DNA from: DATJGR01 sp963812255
GTDB lineage: Bacteria; Pseudomonadota; Gammaproteobacteria; Pseudomonadales; Azotimanducaceae
Length of the DNA: 64,000 nucleotides
Assembly: GCA_963812255.1 (NCBI GenBank)
Contig: CAWEUM010000005.1
Coordinates: 1,550,001-1,614,000 of the forward strand
Reading direction: 5' to 3'
The notes under the pieces were generated by a model. It saw only the letters and a list, made by a program, of their open reading frames with translations. It was not told the origin of the DNA and ran no database searches. A program made the position numbers and the translations under genes. Of the stretch, positions 59,892 to 64,000 are shown one piece after another (within the stretch, counting starts at the first letter, position 1; each line of letters begins with the position of its first letter).

Positions 59892-60953
59892 ATGCGATCG
59901 CCCGACGACCTCCTCGACCAACAGAACACGGCCGTCATGGTGGTGTCGTCGGATCTGCTCGTTCTGTATTTGAATCAGGCGGCCGAAACGTTGATCGAGG
60001 CGAGCGGTCACCGGCTGCTCGGTGAACCGCTCGCACGCGCGTTCAATGATCCCGCGACGCCCGCCGCGGCCTTTACGAAAGCGTTGAACAACGGCCAGGC
60101 CTTCACCAAACGCAGCGCCATCGCGAGAACAATTTCAGGTGCGATGGTATCGGTCGACTACACCGTGACGCCCATGCTGAGTCAAATGCCGCCCGAATTA
60201 CTGATCGAAATCCAACCCCTCGATCGTTTGCTGCGCATCAACCGCGACGATCACCACGTGTCCGTCCAGGCGACCACCCGCAAGCTGGTTCGCGGCCTCG
60301 CGCATGAGATCAAAAATCCGCTGGGCGGCATTCGAGGTGCCGCGCAGTTGCTGCAGCGTGAGCTCGAGACAGAACACCAGCGCGACTACACACGCATCAT
60401 CATCGAAGAAGCAGACCGTCTGCGTAACCTCGTCGACCGGATGCTGGGCCCGAGCCAGGTCCCCCGATTTGCGTCCGTGAACGTTCATCAGGCGCTCGAG
60501 CGCGTGGTGCAGCTCCTGCAGGCCGAGGCGCCGGGTCAAGTCTGCTTCGTGCGCGACTACGATCCGAGCCTTCCGGAGGTTGAAGCGGATCTCGAGCAAT
60601 TGATCCAGGCACTCCTGAACATCGTCCGCAATGCGCAGCAGGCGCTCGAGACCACGCCGTCCGGCCAGATTCGCCTCAGCAGTCGAATCATCCGGACGTT
60701 CACGATCGGCACTACGTGTCACCGGCTCGTGTTGTGCCTCGAAGTCGCCGACAACGGACCGGGTATCCCACCGGATCTGATGGATCGAATGTACTACCCG
60801 ATGATCAGCGGACGCGCGGACGGGTCTGGCTTGGGCTTGTCGATCGCACAGAGCATCATCGGTCAACACGGCGGTCTGATCGAGTGCGAAACGCAACCGG
60901 GCGCCACCACTTTCAGCATCTATCTGCCGTTGGAGCAGCCACATGGCAAGTAG
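59892..60953 (+). CDS. glnL: Nitrogen regulation sensor histidine kinase NtrB
   Basis: NtrB (GlnL), 353 residues, a soluble kinase that phosphorylates NtrC when glutamine is low and is controlled by PII. An N-terminal PAS domain (about 10-115, VVSSDLLVLYLNQAAETLIE) is followed by the H box GLAHEIKNPLGGIRGAAQLL, the N box LIQALLNIVRNAQQALE, the G1 box VADNGPGIPPDLMD, and the G2 box GRADGSGLGLSIAQSIIGQH. No transmembrane helix is present. ATG 59892 fits the kinase family; an earlier ATG (59838) would add 18 residues without a ribosome site. It overlaps glnG by 11 bp. Confidence 0.95.
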   Translation: MRSPDDLLDQQNTAVMVVSSDLLVLYLNQAAETLIEASGHRLLGEPLARAFNDPATPAAAFTKALNNGQAFTKRSAIARTISGAMVSVDYTVTPMLSQMPPELLIEIQPLDRLLRINRDDHHVSVQATTRKLVRGLAHEIKNPLGGIRGAAQLLQRELETEHQRDYTRIIIEEADRLRNLVDRMLGPSQVPRFASVNVHQALERVVQLLQAEAPGQVCFVRDYDPSLPEVEADLEQLIQALLNIVRNAQQALETTPSGQIRLSSRIIRTFTIGTTCHRLVLCLEVADNGPGIPPDLMDRMYYPMISGRADGSGLGLSIAQSIIGQHGGLIECETQPGATTFSIYLPLEQPHGK

Positions 60954-62397
60954 CAACGTCTGGGTAGTGGACGACGATCGATCGATTCGCTGGGTATTGG
61001 AGCGCGCGCTCGAACAAGCCGGTATGACCACGATGACGTTCGACAACGGCGACGCGATGCTGCAACGCCTGAGTCGCGAGCAGCCTGACGTCATCCTCAG
61101 CGACATTCGAATGCCGGGTATTGACGGTATCGCGCTGCTGGAGCGCGTGCACCGAGACATGCCGAGCTTGCCGGTGATCATCATGACCGCGCATTCCGAT
61201 CTCGACAGTGCCGTCAGTTCCTATCAAACCGGCGCGTTCGACTACCTGCCGAAGCCATTCGATGTCGACGACGCGATGGCTATGGTTCGGCGCGCAGTCA
61301 CACATTCACGCGAACAGCGCACCGAACGGATAGCTGACGATGTCGAACCCACGGAAATCATCGGTCAGGCGCCCGCCATGCAGGAGGTCTTTCGCGCCAT
61401 AGGACGATTGTCTCATTCCAATGTCACGGTTCTGATCAACGGCGAATCGGGTAGCGGCAAGGAGCTGGTCGCGCGCGCGCTGCATCGCCACAGCCCGCGC
61501 GCATCGGCAACTTTCATCGCACTCAACATGGCCGCTATTCCGAAAGACCTCGTCGAAGCAGAGTTGTTTGGTCACGAAAAAGGTGCTTTCACGGGCGCCG
61601 CGCAACAGCGCATCGGTCGGTTCGAACAAGCCAACGGCGGCACACTCTTTCTCGACGAGATCGGAGACATGCCGCCAGACACGCAGACCCGGCTGTTGCG
61701 CGTGCTCGCAGACGGCGAATTCTATCGCGTCGGCGGCCATTCACCGGTTCGCGTGGACGTACGCATCATCGCCGCGACTCATCAGAATCTGGAACGGCTC
61801 GTCGAACAGGGCGCGTTCCGCGAAGATCTCTATCATCGGCTCAACGTCATCCGTATCCACCTGCCGCGCCTGACCGAACGTCGCGAGGACATCCCACTGC
61901 TCGCGCGCCACTTCCTGAAGGCCGCCGCGGTCGAACTCGGTGGCGAAACGAAGACGCTGCGTGCCGAAACGGAGAAATATCTCGCCGGCCTGCCGTGGCC
62001 GGGCAACGTTCGCCAACTGGAAAATACCTGCCGCTGGTTGACGGTGATGGCAGCGGGCCGCGAGGTTTATGTTGACGATTTGCCGCCGGAACTACGCGCC
62101 GCCGAAAGCGCGGCGGCATCGACGAGCGACTGGGAGACGGCGTTGGCGCGCTGGGCCCACGACCAACTCGCACGCATCGTGCCGGACGACGGCACGCCGT
62201 TGCTCGCCACAGCGATCCCACGCTTCGAGCGAATCGTCATCGAAGCAGCGCTCGCACGCAGCGGCGGACGTCGGCGCGACGCGTCAGTATTGTTGGGCTG
62301 GGGCCGCAACACCCTGACGAGGAAGATGAAGGAGCTCGACATGAGCTCAGCGGGCCAGGACGACGCCCAAGGGTCCGACTCGGACGAAGGTGGTTGA
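60943..62397 (+). CDS. glnG: Nitrogen regulation response regulator NtrC
   Basis: NtrC (GlnG), 484 residues, an enhancer-binding activator of sigma-54 promoters. The receiver domain has acidic residues in VVDDDRSIRWV and phosphorylation site D54 in VILSDIRMPGIDG, with K104 in YLPKPFDVDDAM. The AAA+ domain shows Walker A INGESGSGKELVARAL, the sigma-54-contacting GAFTGA loop (FGHEKGAFTGAAQQ), and Walker B GGTLFLDEIGDMP. The C-terminal FIS-type helix-turn-helix is ARSGGRRRDASVLLGWGRNT. The start ATG is inside glnL. It probably controls the glnA and glnL promoters in this window. Confidence 0.96.
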   Translation: MASSNVWVVDDDRSIRWVLERALEQAGMTTMTFDNGDAMLQRLSREQPDVILSDIRMPGIDGIALLERVHRDMPSLPVIIMTAHSDLDSAVSSYQTGAFDYLPKPFDVDDAMAMVRRAVTHSREQRTERIADDVEPTEIIGQAPAMQEVFRAIGRLSHSNVTVLINGESGSGKELVARALHRHSPRASATFIALNMAAIPKDLVEAELFGHEKGAFTGAAQQRIGRFEQANGGTLFLDEIGDMPPDTQTRLLRVLADGEFYRVGGHSPVRVDVRIIAATHQNLERLVEQGAFREDLYHRLNVIRIHLPRLTERREDIPLLARHFLKAAAVELGGETKTLRAETEKYLAGLPWPGNVRQLENTCRWLTVMAAGREVYVDDLPPELRAAESAAASTSDWETALARWAHDQLARIVPDDGTPLLATAIPRFERIVIEAALARSGGRRRDASVLLGWGRNTLTRKMKELDMSSAGQDDAQGSDSDEGG

Positions 62398-62457
62398 CAG
62401 CGCTCCAGCCGACCCAGGTCATCAACAAAGTTGCTTCCGCGGCAGCAGCTGACACCG

Positions 62458-63312
62458 TCAGACCTTCGCGATCACCTCGTCGCCGAGACGCTTGATCGAA
62501 TTGACCGCATCGCTCGGATCCGCGAACGTCGTCACCCGGGTCACGCCGAGATCTTCGAGCTGTTTGATCGAGTCGGGTCCCGCCTGTGGCATCCACATCG
62601 TCGTGATTTCGATCTCCTCGTAGTTGCGCCCGAGGTTTCCGCAAACCGATTTCAACTGTGCCAGTGCTTTGCCAAGTTCCTCCGGATCGGCCACTGGCGC
62701 GAACCAGCCATCGCCGACCTTGGCAATGCGTTCGTAGATCTTGCCCTTGGCGCCACCGATGATCACCGGCACGTGCGGCCGTTGCACAGGCACCGGGTAG
62801 CTCTTGAATCCATGCCAATCGAGAAACTCGCTGGTGTGCTCGACGACCTCTCCCGACCACACCTTCTTCATCGCCACGACATAGTCATCGAAACGCGCAC
62901 CGCGACGTGCGAACGGCGTGCCCATCGCCACAAACTCTTCCTGCAACCAGCCAATACCAACGCCGAGCATGAAACGTCCGTTGGAAACCACATCGAGACT
63001 TGCGGCTTGTTTCGCAAGCAACAGCGGGCTGGTTTGCGACAGGATGTTCACGCCGGTACCAAGCCGGATCGTCTTGGTCTGGGCCGCAATCGCCGTTAGC
63101 GCGATCAGCGGATCGAAGAAGTTCGTTTCGGGTGTGGCACCCATCTTGCCGTTGGGGCTATAGGGATATTTCGACTTGTAGTCGACCGGCACGATCACGT
63201 GTTCGAACGTCCACACCGACTCGAAACCGACGGACTCGGCGACCTGCGCGAGCCCTGTCATTTGCTGCGCATTCTCGACACCGATATTGACTGGAATCAG
63301 ACCGAACTTCAT
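62458..63312 (-). CDS. LLM-class F420-dependent-type oxidoreductase
   Basis: A 284-residue luciferase-like (LLM) TIM-barrel oxidoreductase. The family pattern is plain: MKFGLIPVNIGVENAQQMTG, VGFESVWTFEHVIVPVDY, TKTIRLGTGVNILSQTSPLL, and GRFMLGVGIGWLQEEFVAMG, with the C-terminal PVIIGGAKGKIYERIAKVGD. It belongs to the group annotated as F420-dependent enzymes, though in organisms without F420 they probably use FMN. The substrate is unknown. It is inserted between glnG and trmL, on the opposite strand. Confidence 0.87.
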   Translation of the reverse strand: MKFGLIPVNIGVENAQQMTGLAQVAESVGFESVWTFEHVIVPVDYKSKYPYSPNGKMGATPETNFFDPLIALTAIAAQTKTIRLGTGVNILSQTSPLLLAKQAASLDVVSNGRFMLGVGIGWLQEEFVAMGTPFARRGARFDDYVVAMKKVWSGEVVEHTSEFLDWHGFKSYPVPVQRPHVPVIIGGAKGKIYERIAKVGDGWFAPVADPEELGKALAQLKSVCGNLGRNYEEIEITTMWMPQAGPDSIKQLEDLGVTRVTTFADPSDAVNSIKRLGDEVIAKV

Positions 63313-63413
63313 TGCAGGCTCTTATCGTCTGGGGTAGCACCTATCGAAACAGACGCGCTTCGCCGGCGCAAGGTTCGTGGCAAGATTGAGCGCCGCAACG
63401 ACCAAAGCGTTTG

Positions 63414-63878
63414 ATGCTCGACGTCCTCTTGTATCAACCCGAGATCCCTCCGAACACCGGTAACATCATGCGGTTGTGCGCCAACACCGGTGCCCGCCTG
63501 CATCTGATCGAGCCACTCGGTTTCACCCTCGACGACGCAAAGCTGCGACGTGCCGGACTCGACTATGGTGACTGGTCGAACGTTATGGTCCACCCAGACC
63601 TCAGCGCTGCACTCGCCTCACTTGCGTCGCCACGCGTGTGGGCGTTGACGACCAAGGGAACCCGAAGCCATGCGGATGTTCGCTTCAGCAATGGTGATGC
63701 GCTGCTGTTCGGTTCCGAGGCGCGCGGTCTGCCGACGCAGGTGTTGGAGATGTTCGCGTCGGATGCGCGCATCCGCATCCCGATGCGCCCGCAGTCGCGC
63801 AGCCTGAATCTCTCGAACGCGGTATCGGTGGTCGTTTATGAAGCGTGGCGCCAGTTCGGCTACGTCGGCGGCTGTTAG
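63414..63878 (+). CDS. trmL: tRNA (cytidine/uridine-34) 2'-O-methyltransferase TrmL
   Basis: TrmL (YibK), 154 residues, a minimal SPOUT methyltransferase that modifies the wobble base of leucine tRNAs. N-terminal DVLLYQPEIPPNTGNIMRLC, central LLFGSEARGLPTQVLEMFAS, and the trefoil knot MRPQSRSLNLSNAVSVVVYE are all family signatures. ATG 63414 is chosen; an in-frame TTG immediately precedes it. It is convergent with secB. Confidence 0.96.
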   Translation: MLDVLLYQPEIPPNTGNIMRLCANTGARLHLIEPLGFTLDDAKLRRAGLDYGDWSNVMVHPDLSAALASLASPRVWALTTKGTRSHADVRFSNGDALLFGSEARGLPTQVLEMFASDARIRIPMRPQSRSLNLSNAVSVVVYEAWRQFGYVGGC

Positions 63879-63899
63879 CGCCTCAGCGAAACGAACGGG

Positions 63900-64000
63900 T
63901 CAGTGCTGCACCTGCTTGGGGTCATTGCCCCGCTTGACCGCTTCTTCGAACATGGCGTCGAAGTTCACCGGTGCGAGCATCAGCGGCGGAAAGCCGCCCT
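63900..64000 (-). CDS. secB: Protein-export chaperone SecB, C-terminal fragment
   Basis: Only the last 33 codons are in the window. The peptide GGFPPLMLAPVNFDAMFEEA followed by VKRGNDPKQVQH matches the SecB C-terminus (E. coli GTFPQLNLAPVNFDALYMNY). SecB keeps exported proteins unfolded and hands them to SecA; this last helix packs the tetramer. The zinc-binding tail contact seen in E. coli is not present. It ends 21 bp from trmL, whose close association with secB is common in gammaproteobacteria. Confidence 0.9.
   Translation of the reverse strand, partial: GGFPPLMLAPVNFDAMFEEAVKRGNDPKQVQH

Noticed and set aside
1..64000. Search for CRISPR arrays, tRNA/rRNA genes, insertion sequences, phage genes and att sites
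   Set aside because: No regularly spaced repeats, no tRNA-like cloverleaf, no transposase or integrase motif was found by reading; a covariance-model and IS-database search would be the decisive test.

Overview
The window is a 64 kb piece of GC-rich bacterial chromosome, densely packed with core genes and free of prophage, CRISPR arrays, insertion sequences, rRNA or tRNA genes that I could find. Gene content and order point to a gammaproteobacterium. It contains the blocks pilMNOPQ-aroK-aroB-damX beside a divergent penicillin-binding protein 1A gene; rpmE/priA/SPOR gene/hslVU/DUF971/ubiE-ubiJ-ubiB/hisE/tatABC; and typA/thiouridylase-like/tusA/glnA/glnLG/trmL/secB. As I recall, pseudomonads and their relatives use nearly the same order, but here argS and hisI are missing from their usual places and gltBD is turned around. 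I cannot name a family or genus. Type IV pili, a Tat system and ubiquinone synthesis suggest a respiring Gram-negative rod. GTG and TTG starts and 4-bp start/stop overlaps (ATGA, GTGA) are common, so many neighbours are translationally coupled.

Region by region. 1-2.3 kb: the tail of a luciferase-like oxidoreductase, two tandem TauD-type dioxygenases and a phasin. 2.3-5.0 kb: a tight set of class II aldolase, mtnA (methionine salvage), greB and a VOC protein. 5.0-7.3 kb: an EF-hand secreted protein, an ECF sigma factor, a membrane anti-sigma factor and a CnrX/Spy-like periplasmic sensor, which together look like an envelope metal-stress switch. 7.3-10.5 kb: syd, aroA and a HemL-like aminotransferase. 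10.6-15.1 kb: a SYLF protein, alkA-ogt alkylation repair, a phosphomannose-isomerase-like cupin and a membrane metallophosphoesterase. 15.1-20.0 kb: a MacAB-like exporter with two permeases and a metallo-beta-lactamase-fold hydrolase. 20-24.6 kb: DUF2147, two coupled crotonases, mdh, a Nudix hydrolase and a GNAT enzyme.

24.6-30.8 kb: gltB-gltD glutamate synthase. 30.9-39 kb (minus strand): pilMNOPQ, aroK, aroB, damX. 39.1-43.4 kb: PBP1A, an M48 protease and rpmE. 43.5-53.5 kb: priA, a SPOR protein, hslVU, DUF971, ubiEJB, hisE, tatABC. 53.6-64 kb: dtd, typA, a PP-loop thiouridylase-like protein with tusA, glnA, a DUF4124 protein, glnL, glnG, a second luciferase-like protein, trmL and the 3' end of secB.

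Nitrogen assimilation is the clearest functional theme. GltBD and GlnA make the GS-GOGAT cycle, and GlnL/GlnG control it. I see sigma-54 type -24/-12 elements before both glnA and glnL and an NtrC-like site before glnL. The most interesting unexplained items are the PP-loop/TusA pair sitting where thiI lies in relatives, the crotonase pair lacking canonical catalytic glutamates, a nested symmetric DNA element between pilM and the PBP1A gene, a REP-like palindrome inside the class II aldolase gene, and the sigma/anti-sigma/sensor cassette. No gene-free stretch exceeds 300 bp; the longest (59612-59891) carries the glnLG control region.
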